A DNA stretch of 64,000 nucleotides from Eucalyptus grandis (GCF_016545825.1 NC_052614.1:57729864-57793863); one strand, 5' to 3'; numbered from the stretch's first letter, positions 24,605 to 37,260 are shown. The notes: a model not told the origin generated them from the sequence alone. Program-made: numbers and translations.

Positions 24605-27600
24605 CGTCGCGACCTTCCCGAATTTTTTCGAAAGTGAATTATTCAAAGAAAACTAATGGATTACTAAGTCCGAAGACTTGACACGGACCCTCCCAAGTCC
24701 TACCAATCGCGACTTGATGTTAAGAAATTAATCTATTCAAACATGCAATTATACTCAATTTGGAGCCGCCACTAACCAATTAGGGTTGGTTAGAAACCCA
24801 AGTAAAGTATGGGAGAATACTTTACTATTGCAAACCAGAGATTCAATAGGTCCAAGGACATGATTGCGCTAGATTAGTCTAACGCCCTTTCGGTACCTTT
24901 TATTTTAATTTTAAAAATATTTTGCAGGCAATGTTGATTAATTTAAACTTAAGCTACTAACATGCAAATGGTGGTCATGCGGGTGCACAATTAATAAAAT
25001 AACATTCAAATAAAAATGCTAATAAAAATGCATGTCCTAAACATGATTTCTAAATGACATCACACATAATTTTTCTTTTTCTTTTAAAAATGTTAATTAT
25101 ATGCAATCTTAATTTATGCATGAATTTATTTTAATGACATATGAGATGCAATTCATGTGGCATAATTCAAATCATTACAATATGCGTGCAATCTAATTTA
25201 CATAACCATAAATATGCATATGATGTATGATATGAGATGTAAGACGTGGTAATTCTATATGCATGTTCTTTTATGATTTTTTTTTTATGATGATTCATTT
25301 TTTAATGCATATATGCAACCTATGCTAAATAATGATGATATGAAATGAGATTAATTATGAATTAACCTATTAACTAACCAAGGCGATGATCTTTAGTTTT
25401 TTTTTTTAAATGAAATAATGTTTTTTTATTGAAAAGAAAGTAATTTAATGGTGCAATGATCATCTTTTAGCATTTTCCTTTTATTGAAAAAAATTAAACT
25501 ATAACTCATATAGCATGCATAACATTTTTGATTTTTTGTTCCTCTTTTGTTTTACTAAATGAAAATTGACTTAATCTAAAAATATCTAGATGTGTTGCTT
25601 TGTACCTAAGTTCTAGATATAACAATATTTTACTAATAAACAAATTCTAATTAAATAAACCTAACATGCAAACTTAATTTTGGTTTTCATTTTATTTAAT
25701 GAGAATCATGTAATGCATGCTACTAATTTTAACATGAAATGATATGACGTGGCAATATGACCTAAAATATAAAACATGAATAAGCATGCAATCTATCCTA
25801 AAGCATGAAATGAATTTATTCTAATTTTATTTGTATTTTCCATGAAATTCAAAATTAAAGAAATGCAACAATTAAATATGCAATCTAAATTAATTAAATG
25901 ACCTAATTCTAATGACGAGCAATTTCTAACTAAATGAACTTAGCAATAATTACTAGATGATGAAAATTTCATAAACCTAATCCTATATGTCGATTTATTA
26001 AACCTACATGCTTTGATGCAAGATTTTGATTTTGATTTTTTATTTTTTTAGCGTTTTTAGTGTTTTTCCAAGACAAGTAATTATCGACTAAACATTAAAT
26101 CTAAACAATCAAGATATTCAATAAATAAATGATTAAAATAACCGAAAAAATAACCCGTTGTCTCACAAGTCAAATTAATGATTATTCTAAACCTAATTAT
26201 CACGACAAAGAGTTCAAAATAATTAAAAATCTAATCCGAAGTCTTACGGATCAAATTAATAATTACATTGATTTAACAACCAAAATACCATCAAAAAGCC
26301 CGAAAATTAATATAATTAAAAAAATTAATCCGATGTTTCTTGGATCAAATTAATAATTACAATAATTTCGGACAAAATTCTTACGGATAATGCCTACAAA
26401 ATGCACAAATATTAACATTGACAAACCATATTCTAACTTAAACAATAATAACAAAATTTAAAATGAATAAATAATAAAATAAAGAAAATAAACTACCTAA
26501 TTTGCTTTTCTCTTTTTCTTTTGTTTTTCTTTTTCTTTTTCCTTTGCTTCCAAAAGAAAAGCTCGGCAGCTCGTGCGGCTGGTCACCGAGGGGACTGATC
26601 GTTGGTCTGGCGAAGGGAACTCCGGCGAAGGCGGACCGGCAGGAACGGGGCGGCACCCGGGCAGCAGGGACAACCGGGGGATCAGGGGTGTCGCGGTCGG
26701 AGCTGAATCGGCGGTGGCTCCGCGGACAGGGCGGTGCAGGCGGAGGACTCCAACGGTGGGCGAGTCACGGTGCAGCAAGGCAGTGACTTCGTCGGAGGGG
26801 AGTTCGGCGACCAGCCCTAGCGTCGCTCGGGCGTACGGTGGCTCGATGACCGGCGGGTAGAGGCGCAGCAGGGCGAGCTCGCGGGTTGCAGCAGCAGCGA
26901 GGGTCGTCAGGGGAGCTCGGAACAGGCGCGGTGCGGGCGGTGGGTTACAGATCTAGCTCGAGTCCGGTCTTCGGCGAAGCTTTGGCAGAGGGAAGCAGCG
27001 TCGGGTCGTCGCGGGTCGGTCGCAAGCGTCGCACGGTGAGTCGGAGGTCGCTGAGCTGCGAGTCGCCGAGGCGCAGCGTCGGGCTCTGGTGGTGGTAGGC
27101 GAGCGGGGACGGCGTCGGGAGCGGGTCCGGCGTCGCGGGGGTTCACCGGCGGCGAGCTGAGATGCAGATCATGGGTTGAGGTGCGCGGGCGGCCGGTGGT
27201 GTCTCGACGGGGAGCGGCGGTGGTGCTGGTGCTCGGACGAGGGTGGCGTCGGCAGCAGGGCGGCTGGCTGACGAACGGCGACGCAGGGGGTGGCCTGGTG
27301 CGAGAGACCGGCAACGCAGGAGCTCGGTCTGGGCAGCAGCGAACAGAGGGGGTGTCGGGTGGCTTCCACGAAGGAGACGATGAGCAGTCCCCTTTTCTCT
27401 GTTTTTTTTTTCTTTCTCACACGTCACTTTCACTCTGCTACTCTCTCTCTCTTACCTCTCTTCTGCTTTTCGCCGAACCCTCACATGTTTCAATTTCAAT
27501 CCCCAGTCTCTCTCTTTCATTTCTCTCTTTTTACTTTTTTGACTTTTTCTGTTCTTTTTTTCTTTTTCGACGAAGAGAAGCCCTACTGACTTTTTCCTTT

Positions 27601-27912
27601 TGCTTTCATTTTCCTCGACGAAGAGAAGTCGCCCCACACTTTTTCTTTCTCTTCAGATTTCTATTTTTTCCTTCGATGAAAGACGAAGAGAAGCCCCCTT
27701 GCTCGGTTCTGAAGCCTCGCATTTTATAATGAAAGCGCTCAAAGTTGTTGAAGATCTGCAAATATTCGCTCAACCATCCAACAGTAAAAAGGCTCCAAAA
27801 TCACACAATCGAATCTTTTAAATTTCGAAATGAAGATATATTTTCAACAAAAAAATTTCCAAAACCGAATTTTTATTTTATTTATTATTTTCTAAAATAT
27901 TAGGTGTCAACA
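24605..27912 (-). mobile_element. Solo LTR, 3.3 kb
   Basis: Flanked by the 5-bp duplication CATAT (24600-24604 and 27913-27917); unit 1 has the empty site near 6952. On the + strand it begins CGTCGCGACC (the first T of TG apparently mutated) and ends GGTGTCAACA, so the element reads on the minus strand as TGTTGACACC...GGTCGCGACG. It contains an AT-rich half and a GC-rich, then pyrimidine-rich, half (26570-27700). No gag-pol was found. The GC-rich half gives many long overlapping frames on both strands, which are compositional. Probably a Ty3/gypsy LTR, lineage uncertain. Confidence 0.8.
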
Positions 27913-27944
27913 CATATTTATGTTAGTTAAGCCTAGTTAGGGTT

Positions 27945-28270
27945 AATAAATTTTAAAAACAAAAAACAAAAAAATGAAAAGAAAAATATTTGTGAAAATA
28001 AAGAGAAAAGGACACCGAAACAACGTTAAATTAATATAGCATTATCAAGTTCCCAAATCCATCAAATCTCTAATTTTTAGAAGTAAAATATTCTTCCATA
28101 CTTTACTTAGATATCTAATCGATATATCAATAAGTGGTTAGTGGTGACTCTTGTTTGCATGTTAAAATTTATGAAACCTAAAATTGTGATTGGTAAAGTT
28201 TGAGAGAGTCAGTGCTAAACTCTGTGGACTTAGTAATCCACAAGCTTGCCTCTAAGGGAAGGTCGCGACA
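27945..28270 (+). mobile_element. LTR relic in unit 2, counterpart of 6985-7298
   Basis: Same old LTR piece as in unit 1, ending GGTCGCGACA at 28261-28270. It is in opposite orientation to, and only about 30 bp from, the younger solo LTR of a related family. Confidence 0.6.
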
Positions 28271-29829
28271 ATTCTTTTTGACTATTTAGAAATGATCGAC
28301 TTTCATCTTTTATTAAATTTATTTGTCTTTCTTTCCAAGATTACAAATTACCAACAATTTTTTTGTCTTCATAAATATACCAACTTCTATGGGAATTTAA
28401 ATATCAAAACATCTGTTGGTAACTAACTCGAAAGTTGATAACCCGAAATAGTTAATAGTTATCTAGAGAAAAGCTAATGAATCATTAAATTATTGTTAGT
28501 AATTTCATATGAAATGCAATATAAAGCTTAGTTAATAAAGGTAGATAAAATTGGCAATTAAAATAAATAAATTTGGCAAGAACTCAAATGAGAGTTAGTA
28601 ATCCAAAATTAATAGGTATTAGAGAAAATTTTGTAAGTTACTCTAATTAAGGTTAATAAATTCTTGAAAAAGTAGGTAAATTTAAAGCATAGCTACAAAA
28701 TGAGCAAAAAGCTTGAAAACAATTATAAAATTTGAAAAATGTCAAAAAAAGAAAATAAATAAATGTTGGTAAGTAATTTAAATGAGAGTTGGTAGCTGAA
28801 TACCAGATGTTAGTTTAGAGGGAGAAAAGTTGGTGGGTTATGCTAATTTAGGTTTGTAATCTTTGAAAAGAGTGAGCACATATGAGGTCACTAAGCAACT
28901 CAAATGAAAATGGTATTTCAAGGGAAAGTTGGTAACTTGAAAGAAATAAATATTGGTATTTTTTATGAGATTTGGAAACCCAAAAGTAATCTAATATGAC
29001 AAAATTCGATAAAACCCTTTAATTTAGATTGGTAATTTCATATTGAAGCATTGGTAAGTACATGTAAATAAAAATTGGTAAGTTAGTACAGAAATTACTA
29101 ACTTGCAAACTGTTAAAATTGATAATTTTATGAAAATGTCGGTAAGTTACCCACAAGTTACTTAGAGAAAAATCGCCAACCATTTTTCACTAACTTTTTT
29201 CTTTTACACTTAGGAATTGTTATTGAAATTTATTATAAACACAAAGAAAAAAAGTTACATTGTTTGGAGCAGAACAATGGAATTCTACTTAAATTAAATA
29301 AACTCTTTCTTGTTTTTGACAAAGTCGTGTGGCCCCAGGATCTCTCTGGAGAACATCATCTTAAGAACACTACATGACCCATATATATACACACACATGT
29401 ATTGTCAAAATATATATATCACCTTGGACTAAATGTCTATGTACTTATGAATTACTTATTTTCCATTGACTTAAATGGAGAAATTTCTTATATAATCTAC
29501 ACCACATGACATGTTGATGAAATATCACTTGTTCCATCAAGTATCCTTTTCTGTTTTCAACTTGGAAACTCATCGAAAATGATGACGCTTTATTTTAGGG
29601 CTTCGTTTGTTTATAGAGGCATTACATTTCTAGAAAATATTTTTCAAGATGTCATTTTCTAGGAAAATGGTAAATTATTTTCTGGTGTTTGGTTGAAATC
29701 GGAAAGTATTTCATGGTTTAAAGAGGAAAATCCAAATTGATTTTTCTCTATAGATATACACTAGGCACTAGTGATTTGTGCATGAGTAGCTGATGAATCA
29801 AACATGGGCAGTGGGGTTTTGGGGTTGGC
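28271..29829. other. AT-rich conserved spacer of unit 2, no gene seen
   Basis: Collinear with 7299-8879, with small indels only. No coding sequence supported. Confidence 0.6.
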
Positions 29830-30480
29830 TTCAATGGATCCGGCCTAGCCTCGATAAATCCTAGCTTGGGCTTTAGGGACCTAATTTTGAGCACAATGGA
29901 CTTGAGCTCGAGCGGAGAGCTCTAGGCATGAACATGAGGTCTCAAGCTCAGGTGTTGGGGAGCAAGACACAAGCATCAAAGTCTCAAGCTTGGTCTCAAT
30001 GGACTGAGGCTCGGCACAAGATATCTAAGCACGTGCATTATCTTTGTAAGCTTGGCCTTAGTGGATTCGGACTCGTGCTCGAGCACTAGAGATTTGCATA
30101 TGAGTTTTGGGGTTTGAGCTTGGCTTATGTGGACTAGGGCTAGCCTCCGGGTACTAAGGCACAAGCGCTAGGAACTCAAGCCATGAGTATTAAGTTCTCA
30201 AGACTAGCCTCCATTTACTTCGGCTGAGGTGCCAAGAGCAATCAAAGATACTGGGTACTAGGCCTAGCCTTTATGGACCTAGACTAAAGTACATGGGATC
30301 CAAACACAGGCGTCGAGGTCTCTAGCAAGGGCGCCAATATCTCAAGCCCCATCTTTGTTGATCGAGTTTAGGCACTAAGGTCTGGGGCTTGGTTTCTTTG
30401 GACTCGAGCTTGACCTTGATGAATCCCTATGGACACAAACTTGGCCTCTAGACCCAGATTCGTTGTGAAACAACCAGGAA
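29830..30480. repeat. Degenerate short tandem repeat, unit 2 copy
   Basis: Same CTCAATGGACT/GAGCTCGAG word family as 8880-9399, but it lacks an internal block of about 100 bp found in unit 1. It runs about 200 bp past the point where unit 1 is cut off by the junction. Confidence 0.6.
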
Positions 30481-30859
30481 CAAGCAATGGGGTTCTTGTG
30501 CCCAAATGCAGAGTTTTGTATCAAAGCACCGATTAATAGCTTTTCTAATACCTTTAAGGCTAATACACTTCCTATTATGGTGCTTTGACAATATTATCCC
30601 CCATGGATTCCACTTTCAGGCAATGTTTCCAATTAAATGTGGAGCCCATTTTGTGTCCCACTTTTTACTTGGTTCTCTCCTTTCTTCTTATCTCTCAATT
30701 CTCTCTTTTGCTTGTTCCACTTGCAGTTCTTAGGCGCCCCAAAAGTTTCGTCATTGGATAAAGCGACCAATAATGGAGCTCCTCCTTAGTACGACAAGGA
30801 TGGAAGAGGTGCGGTGGAGTGACTAAGTTTGAGGTAAGCTCAATATGCTTGGTGAGGAT
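30481..30859. other. Spacer, nothing recognised
   Basis: About 380 bp of moderately AT-rich DNA with one chance frame (30506-30733). No motif or repeat recognised. Confidence 0.5.
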
Positions 30860-33470
30860 TGTTCAGAAATTCATTGAGGAAAGCAACAAGAAGTAAGAAT
30901 ACCCAATGACTACTAACAATTCATAAGCAAGAAGTTACCAATATTCAACCCAATCCAATTCTTCTAATCATACATCTTCTCATTAACCATGCATCACAAT
31001 GTTAGAGTCCTTATACCTCTCCCATGGTGTTATGACCTACCCCTCGAGGGAGGAATATAAGTTTAGAGGTATTGCCTAAAAACAGGCCTACAACCCATGA
31101 CTAAGCACAGACTCTCCCAAACCCATACAACGAGTGACATTTGAGTGTTCATAAGAATTTTGTAATAAGGAGTTGCCACTAGCCTATTGGGTCGTTTAGA
31201 AACCAAGTGAGGCATGGGAATGTACTTCACTTCCTACGCAATTAAAGAATTTAGAGTTAGGGACTTAATTACATTAATTAACCAATCACTACTCTTTTGG
31301 TACCAAACCTTGTTCATTTTTTTTTAAAAAAAATTGTTAAATAGTTTGGATTAATTTTTTACCAATCCGCTAATATGTAGAGTGCTTATGCATGTGCACA
31401 ATCATTAACGTAATAATCAGTAGTCAAGGAAAGCATTAAATAAATTAGTTGGGAGAACAAAAATTTAACATAATCAAATGAAAAGCATGCCATCTCTAAC
31501 TAAGCTAAAGGAAGGCCACGGTCAACTCAATGAAAGTGCACAATCAAGAGCATTGATTTTTAAGGATAGTGAAAACCTTACGGTTGAGCCCTAAAGGCTT
31601 GTTTAATTTTGAAGACGATTTTCACCAAGAATTTTCACACATTTAATGAGAAGACTCTACAAAAAGACTCTTTAAGGGAGGTTTGTTGTATTGTTGGATC
31701 TATTCTGACAAGGGGCACCCCCACAACAACCGACTCGAGCAACGTGAGATACACCAACAAAAATCAAGGAAGACACTGACGACAGTGTCAGGACAACAGC
31801 ATCATAATAGGTCACACAGATATCAAAGATCTAGGCTTCGGTTTGGAGACTTGAGTTTGGCTCTCTAGTGAAGCAATTCATCGAACAATTGGCGTGCACT
31901 AGAGAAACAAGGGGCTTCCGACCTGTTCACGGCTCAAGCCTGAACCAAGACTCTTAACGGGCATAATAGAATACACAACAAGCATACCGAAATGCACAGC
32001 AACGTAAACGGGGAACTAGCGGGGCCAGAGTTCGCGTGACCTGAACAGCCGTGACACGAACTCAGGCCTTGGACAGGCGACGCGGGTCCCTTTGTTTTTT
32101 CTCACGCTTGCGGAGTGGACTATTCACTCTTTCTCTCTCTCAAACTCCCTCTCGGTCTCTGTCTTGAGCTCCTCCTTTCTCGCTTTTAAGCTCTGGTGCG
32201 CATGCCTCCTGCCATGCCAGCTGCTGCTGTCGGCTGGCCCCGACCACCAACTCCCGGTCGACGCTCTGCCCTCTGTCTCGTTCCCTCTCCCCCGAGTGCC
32301 TCATCCCTCTCTGCCCTCTTTTTCCGTTCTTTTTTTCCAGCGTGAGAGGAAGGGGAAGGAAAGAAGCCACAAAGGCGGTCGGGACGGGGGAAGAAAGAAA
32401 GAGAAAAGGCCAGGCCAGGCCCAGGCGAAAAGAAATAGAATGAGAGCAAAAGAAAGCGGGCTGGGTCGGCTTAGACCCAGCCCGATCTCGCCTTTTTTTC
32501 TTCTCCTCTTTTTTAAAAAAAAATTCTTTAATCAATTTTCTTTTTCTTTTCTTCTTCTTCTTCTTTTTTTAGAAAAAGGCTCCATTTTTATTAATGCAAA
32601 TGCTTCTAATTTCTATATGCCATGCAATTTAATGGCAATCATTTTTTTTCAAGGGTTATAATTAGTCCCTAAGTTTCTATGCGATAAAACTCTTAATAAA
32701 ATGACCAACTTTAGGTATCAACACATGGAACCTCAAATGCCATAGCGATGAACATAGTATCACTGTTCATCCACCACAAGAAGTCAATTGTTGGATATGA
32801 CCCTAACAATTTCCTAATCAAAGGCAATTTAGCCCAAAACCTAACGCTCTCCACATCTAAAAGTGCCCTATCGTGAAAGATCTTAATACCACGCAACCTA
32901 CAATAATCAATCTTATTCCTAATCGATTTTAACAGGTAATGATCATTAAGCGAGTTCTTGCACCACTTCAAAGATGAACCTATGATGAGCAAAATGCTAG
33001 GCTTGTTAGGCCCGATGATATTGGAATAATCTGGGTGTTCTTCAACCAATCAATTCTCTACTCATCCTAATCGGATATCCTTAGACCGAGACTATACATA
33101 CAGCTTTGCTCGGATCCCATTTCTCGTCTTCGCCTTCATTGACGAGGATCTTCCATATGTTGAACCTATCGTCATCGAGACAACACTCTCTCAGTGACAA
33201 CACTCGCTTCTAGATCCTCAAGCTCTCGTCCTCACTTGGTCTGGATTTCTACATTGGCTCTAGTCACACCAATCCTGAATCTCAAGCACGTAAGGATGCT
33301 CAACAAGGGACCAGGAGCTTGCCAGAGCTACCAGATCTAGTGTGCGGCATGGTAAGGTGACCATACTATGACCGTCATCGTCCTTCGCAGCACCATCATT
33401 CAAGTTAAATGCGAGGCCCATCTTGACCTTATTTACCCTCTTACTTGTTCGCCATCCTCTTCTTCCTCGC
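30860..33470 (-). pseudogene. Broken xyloglucan xylosyltransferase-like (GT34) gene
   Basis: Minus-strand frames at 32724-33050 read SILLIIGSSLKWCKN, DHYLLKSIRNKIDYCRL and FWAKLPLIRKLLGS, then FLWWMNSDTMF. These are hallmark blocks of plant GT34 XXT enzymes, which add xylose to the xyloglucan backbone in the Golgi. The frame is cut at ...AFEVP by the solo LTR at 31028-32723 and continues beyond it as PWERYKDSNIVMHG, then with frameshifts and stops NWIGLNIGNFLLMN. Upstream, 33050-33200 retains ILVNEGEDEKWDP and, after stops, LGLRISD. The metal-binding DSD of the family is NSD here. A membrane-anchor-like piece near 33321-33412 reads on the + strand, suggesting a local inversion. Several independent lesions make this a pseudogene; family identification rests on remembered motifs. 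Confidence 0.8.
31028..32723 (-). mobile_element. Solo LTR, 1.7 kb, inside the GT34 pseudogene
   Basis: Begins TGTTATGACC and ends GGTATCAACA on the + strand, flanked by the 5-bp duplication CATGG (31023-31027 and 32724-32728). CATGG is coding sequence of the xylosyltransferase (..P-W..), and the gene continues in frame across it. The 5' part resembles the LTR at 24605 (TTGCCACTAGCC, CTTTTGGTACC regions), so the two are related families. No gag-pol inside. The longer frames at 32092-32661 lie in pyrimidine-rich LTR sequence and are not considered genes. Confidence 0.85.
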
Positions 33471-34210
33471 TACAATCTCCAACTACATCCTCTACTTGCA
33501 CCCAACCTCGAAGGTGCTAAAAATAGGTCCGTGAGGGATAATATGGTCATAATATTGTGATGAGATACTTATTAGCCGAAAAGGAAGTGAAAATAGCATT
33601 ACCCTTTGAAATATAATTTTCAATTTTTTAAAGTTAAAATCATTTTCTGAATTTCAGCATAAGCTTTTTGTTGACTTGGAAATGAAAAATTCATTAACTC
33701 ATTTTCTTAAGTGATCCAAGTGATGGAAAATGAAGAAAATATTTTCCAAAAATTATTTTCCACTAAATAAATGGAGCCTAGATGATTAATATTGCATCAA
33801 CATGTCTTTGAATAAATATTTGACTTGTTAATTCAAGTCTTTGTTTATGATATATTTTTTTTGCCTCATATCAATGTGTCATAGGTCACATACACTCACG
33901 CATATCTGCAGAAAATACTACAGATGGGAGGATTGTCCCAGATCACCAAGGGATACGGCCATGAAAATTTTGTAAAATATAAAAAACGAGCTTCACCATA
34001 TGACATGTTGGCGGGATATCACTCGTTCAATAAAGTATTCTAATTTGTTTCGACATTGGACACTCAACAAAAGTAACAGCAACTTATTTTAAATGATTGA
34101 TAATGCATCAATATGTCAGTAAATAGATATTCGATTTGTTAATTCAAGTCTTTGTTTATGTTCGTATTTGCAGAACATACTGCAGATTGGAGGATTGTCC
34201 TAGATCACCG
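33471..34210. other. Spacer with partial direct repeats of the unit boundary
   Basis: Two imperfect copies (33785-33990 and 34098-34210) of a sequence containing TTCAAGTCTTTG, GCAGAAAATACT and GGAGGATTGTCC. A third copy is at 47836-48010. These mark the starts of units 3 and 4. ATTTTCC-rich DNA at 33600-33780 resembles the MITE-like insert at 44376. No gene. Confidence 0.55.
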
Positions 34211-34639
34211 TGTTATGAAATCACACGTCGATTCCAGAAAAATAACGTTCGCAAACAATTCACCAAGCAGAATATAATAATAAAATAACAGAATCAGATG
34301 AACACGCCAGAAAATTTGTCATCGAAGTTCACCCAAACCTGGGTTACGTCTCCGCGCAGAGGCACTCTACGAATCCACTAGACTTCAAAAAAAAAAAGTT
34401 GGAATACAATGACGATCTTCTCTCAAAATTAGGGCACAAAGAGATTGAGAATCACCATCAAGAAAAAAACTCACTTTTTTCTTCTCTCTTTTTCTTGCCT
34501 CTCTATTTCCTTTTTCAGCATCTTGACGGCTAGGGTATTGCCATCGCTAATATAAAGATACCACTTTTAACCTAAAAGGAAATCTAATGGAAAAGACAAA
34601 AAAGCCCCTAAAAATAAATATTTGGTTTCATCTATAACA
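34211..34639 (-). repeat. 3' LTR of the copia element
   Basis: Ends TGTTAT...ATAACA, the inverted termini matching the other LTR. Element orientation is minus, so this is the downstream LTR. Confidence 0.9.
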
Positions 34640-34651
34640 ATCTCCAACTTG
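34640..34651 (-). other. Polypurine tract of the copia element
   Basis: On the minus strand CAAGTTGGAGAT directly abuts the LTR start TGTTATAG, the usual place and composition for a copia second-strand primer. Confidence 0.7.
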
Positions 34652-34746
34652 AAGACAAATATACCCAAGTACCAAGCAACTTTGTATCCATCTTCTTCAA
34701 AAAATAGTAGTTGAAAAACTTGTGCCCCTACGATACTCCTTATCAA

Positions 34747-35537
34747 TTAGCATGGAGTAATACCAATGGTAGTAATACAGAAAATATGCTTCTCTTTATC
34801 TACTACCTTGGTCAACATGTCAATTGGATTCTTCAAGCCATCAATCTTCTGTAACTTTAACTCATTATCTTTCAATGCTGACCTAATAAAGTGATAATGT
34901 TTCTTGATATGTCTAGTCCTTGAGTGATAAGCTACTTTCTTTGCTAAGTGTACTGCACTTTGACTATCACTCCACAATGTACTAATTGGCTATCTTCGAT
35001 GTAACTCCTCCATGTAATTTTGTAACCACATGATTTCCTTGAAGGCTTCTATGATCGCCACGTATTCTACCTCTGTTGTAGATAAAGCCACTACTTTTGT
35101 AATTGAGACACCCAACTCACTATTGTATCCGTAACTATAAAAACATATCCAGTGGTACTCTTACCACTATCTCGATCACCCAAATGATCTGCATCTACAT
35201 AACCCTGCAACTCTAGAGATGTACCACCATAATAAAGTGAATAATTGGAAGTACCTGCTAGATATCTCAATATCCATTTAACTGCATTCCAATGCTCTCT
35301 GCCTGGGTTCTGCATATATCGACTCACAACTCTCACTACTTGTGCAATGTCTGGTCTCGTGCTCACCATGGCATACATCAAAATCCCTACTGCTGATGCA
35401 TATAGAACTACCGCTATCTCATCTTTCAAAGCCTGAGTGCTTGGACACATATCCTTTGAAAGTTTGAAGTGACTCGCTAGAGGAGTTGCAACCTGTTTTG
35501 CTTTGTCTATGTTAAATCTCTTTAACACCTTGTTCAC
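34747..35537 (-). pseudogene. Copia RNase H region
   Basis: Minus-strand frames carry GYVDADHLGDRD and STTGYVF, then, after a break near 35090, MWSDSQSAVHLAKK and TRHIKKHYHFIR. These are standard copia RNase H blocks. A stop after ...VSQLQK and a separate downstream frame show it is broken. Confidence 0.88.
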
Positions 35538-36200
35538 ATAGTCTTCCTACGACAAGCATAATTTCTTATTTTTCTTGTTCCTGATGATTTTTATGCCTAA
35601 AATATTCTTGGCCTCTCCCAAGTCTTTCATAGCAAACTGTGATGATAACATCTTTTTCACTTCTACGATTCTCTTTATATTGGAACTAGCCACCAGCATG
35701 TCATCCACATATAAAGATAGATACACAATGTCACCATCATCATATTTGCGAAAATAAACACAACGATCAGACTCATAGTGTGCAAATCATTTTTCTTGCA
35801 TGAAACTATCAAATTTTAGGTACCATTGTCGCGGAACTTGTTTCAAGACATACAAGCTTTTCTTCAAGCGACATACCATTGCTCCTTACCTTTAACTTCA
35901 AAACCTTTAAGTTGTGCCATGTATAGTTCTTCATCTAAGCTACCGTGTAAAAACGTTGTTTTTACATCTAACTGCTCAAGATGAAGATCATCCACTGCAA
36001 CTATACTCAGCAGAACTCTAATTGATGTCATTTTCACTACAGGTGAAAATATCTCAAAGTAGTCGATCCCTTCTTTTTGAGAAAAGCCCTTGACTACAAG
36101 TCTCGCCTTGTATCTAATACTACCATTTGCTTCATTCTTAATCATGTACACATATTTGTTTAATAAAGCTTTTTTACTTATGGGCAACTTGGTCAACTCT
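35538..36200 (-). pseudogene. Copia reverse transcriptase region
   Basis: Contains YKARLVVKGFSQKEGIDY, SPVVKMTSIRVLL, LDVKTTFLHGSLDEELYM and, near 35690-35710, the catalytic YVDDM. Stops occur after EQWYV and in two further places, so the reading frame is not continuous. Confidence 0.9.
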
Positions 36201-36343
36201 CAAGTTTTGTTATGAAGTAACGAGCTCATCTCGTCTTTCATAGCACACTCCCACTGCAAGTGAGACGTGTCTGCCTTTGCCTCATTGCAAGTCTCCGGTT
36301 CCCCTGAATCTGTATATAAGACATGGCTCAGAACAATATTAGC

Positions 36344-37260
36344 TTATGGATCAAAAATTACCTTTGGCTTTCTCACACGTGTAGACCTTCTTAAGACAGG
36401 TACTTCAGGGTCATTCGTTTGCTCCAAATCACTGCGTTCTTCTTGAACTACCTCTTCACTGATAATAGACTCATCTTGAACCTCTCTTTCAAGTGCACTT
36501 TGATTTACTTGAAACATCTTCACAGGCATTGTGTCTAATTCAACATACTTTGGTTCTATTACCTTCTCATGCTCTGTCTCTGTCTGACGATCCTTGTACA
36601 TCTTTTCTTCATGGAATACCACATTGCGACTGTGAATGATTTTGTTATTCTCATAATCCCAAAGCCTATAGCCATACTTGTCGCCACCGTATCCGATAAA
36701 GACGCACTTCTGGGACTTAGCATCAAGCTTTTTCCTATCCTCCCTGTCAATCAAAGCATATGCAATACAACCAAACACCTTTAGATGTGAATAATTAATC
36801 TTTTTACCTAACCACCGCTCTTGTGGTATTTCTCCATCCAACGCACTAGATGGACTTCTATTAATAAGATAAATAGCTGCATCAACTATGGCAGCCCATA
36901 AGTGTAGCGGGAGACTCGCGTGTAGCCTCATGCATCTCGCACGTTCTAGAATAGTCATGTTCATTCTTTCAGCTACACCGTTCTCTTGAGGAGTTCTAGG
37001 AACAGTCTTTAACTCGTGTATGCCCTCTCGACTTAGATATTCTGCAAATTCCTTACTTGTGTATAAACCACCATTATCAGATTTCAGAGCTTTAATCTGA
37101 TAACCTGTTTCTTTTTCTACCATGGTCTTCCACATTCTGAACATCCTGAATACTTCTAATTTTTCTTTAAGAACATAGACCTAAGTCTTCCTTATTGCAT
37201 CATCAATGAATGTGACAAAATATCTCTTACCACCATAAGAGAGTTCCTGAGCAGGTCCCC
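36344..37260 (-). pseudogene. Copia integrase core
   Basis: The longest open part is 266 codons (36344-37144). It has SDNGG and PQENGVAER, giving the second Asp and the Glu of the DDE triad. The first Asp is in FIDDA just upstream, separated by an in-frame TAG where a Trp would be expected. Confidence 0.92.

Larger units (their letters stand above)
9400..30272 (+). repeat. Segmental duplication unit 2 (expanded by insertions)
   Basis: Same order of landmarks as unit 1, ending at the same word in the tandem repeat (GGCCTAGCCTT near 30272). The excess length is accounted for by the Argonaute-like array (15049-21566, including a solo LTR), a Mutator-like element (22619-23581) and a second solo LTR (24605-27912). 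Removing them restores collinearity with unit 1. Confidence 0.85.

Noticed and set aside
26497..27729. Several long overlapping frames on both strands (up to 182 codons)
   Set aside because: They lie in the GC-rich and pyrimidine-rich half of a solo LTR; frames are open because of composition and no domain is recognisable.
32092..32661. 189-codon + strand frame
   Set aside because: Inside the solo LTR at 31028-32723, low-complexity Ser/Leu/Phe and Lys/Arg-rich, with a similarly long frame on the other strand.
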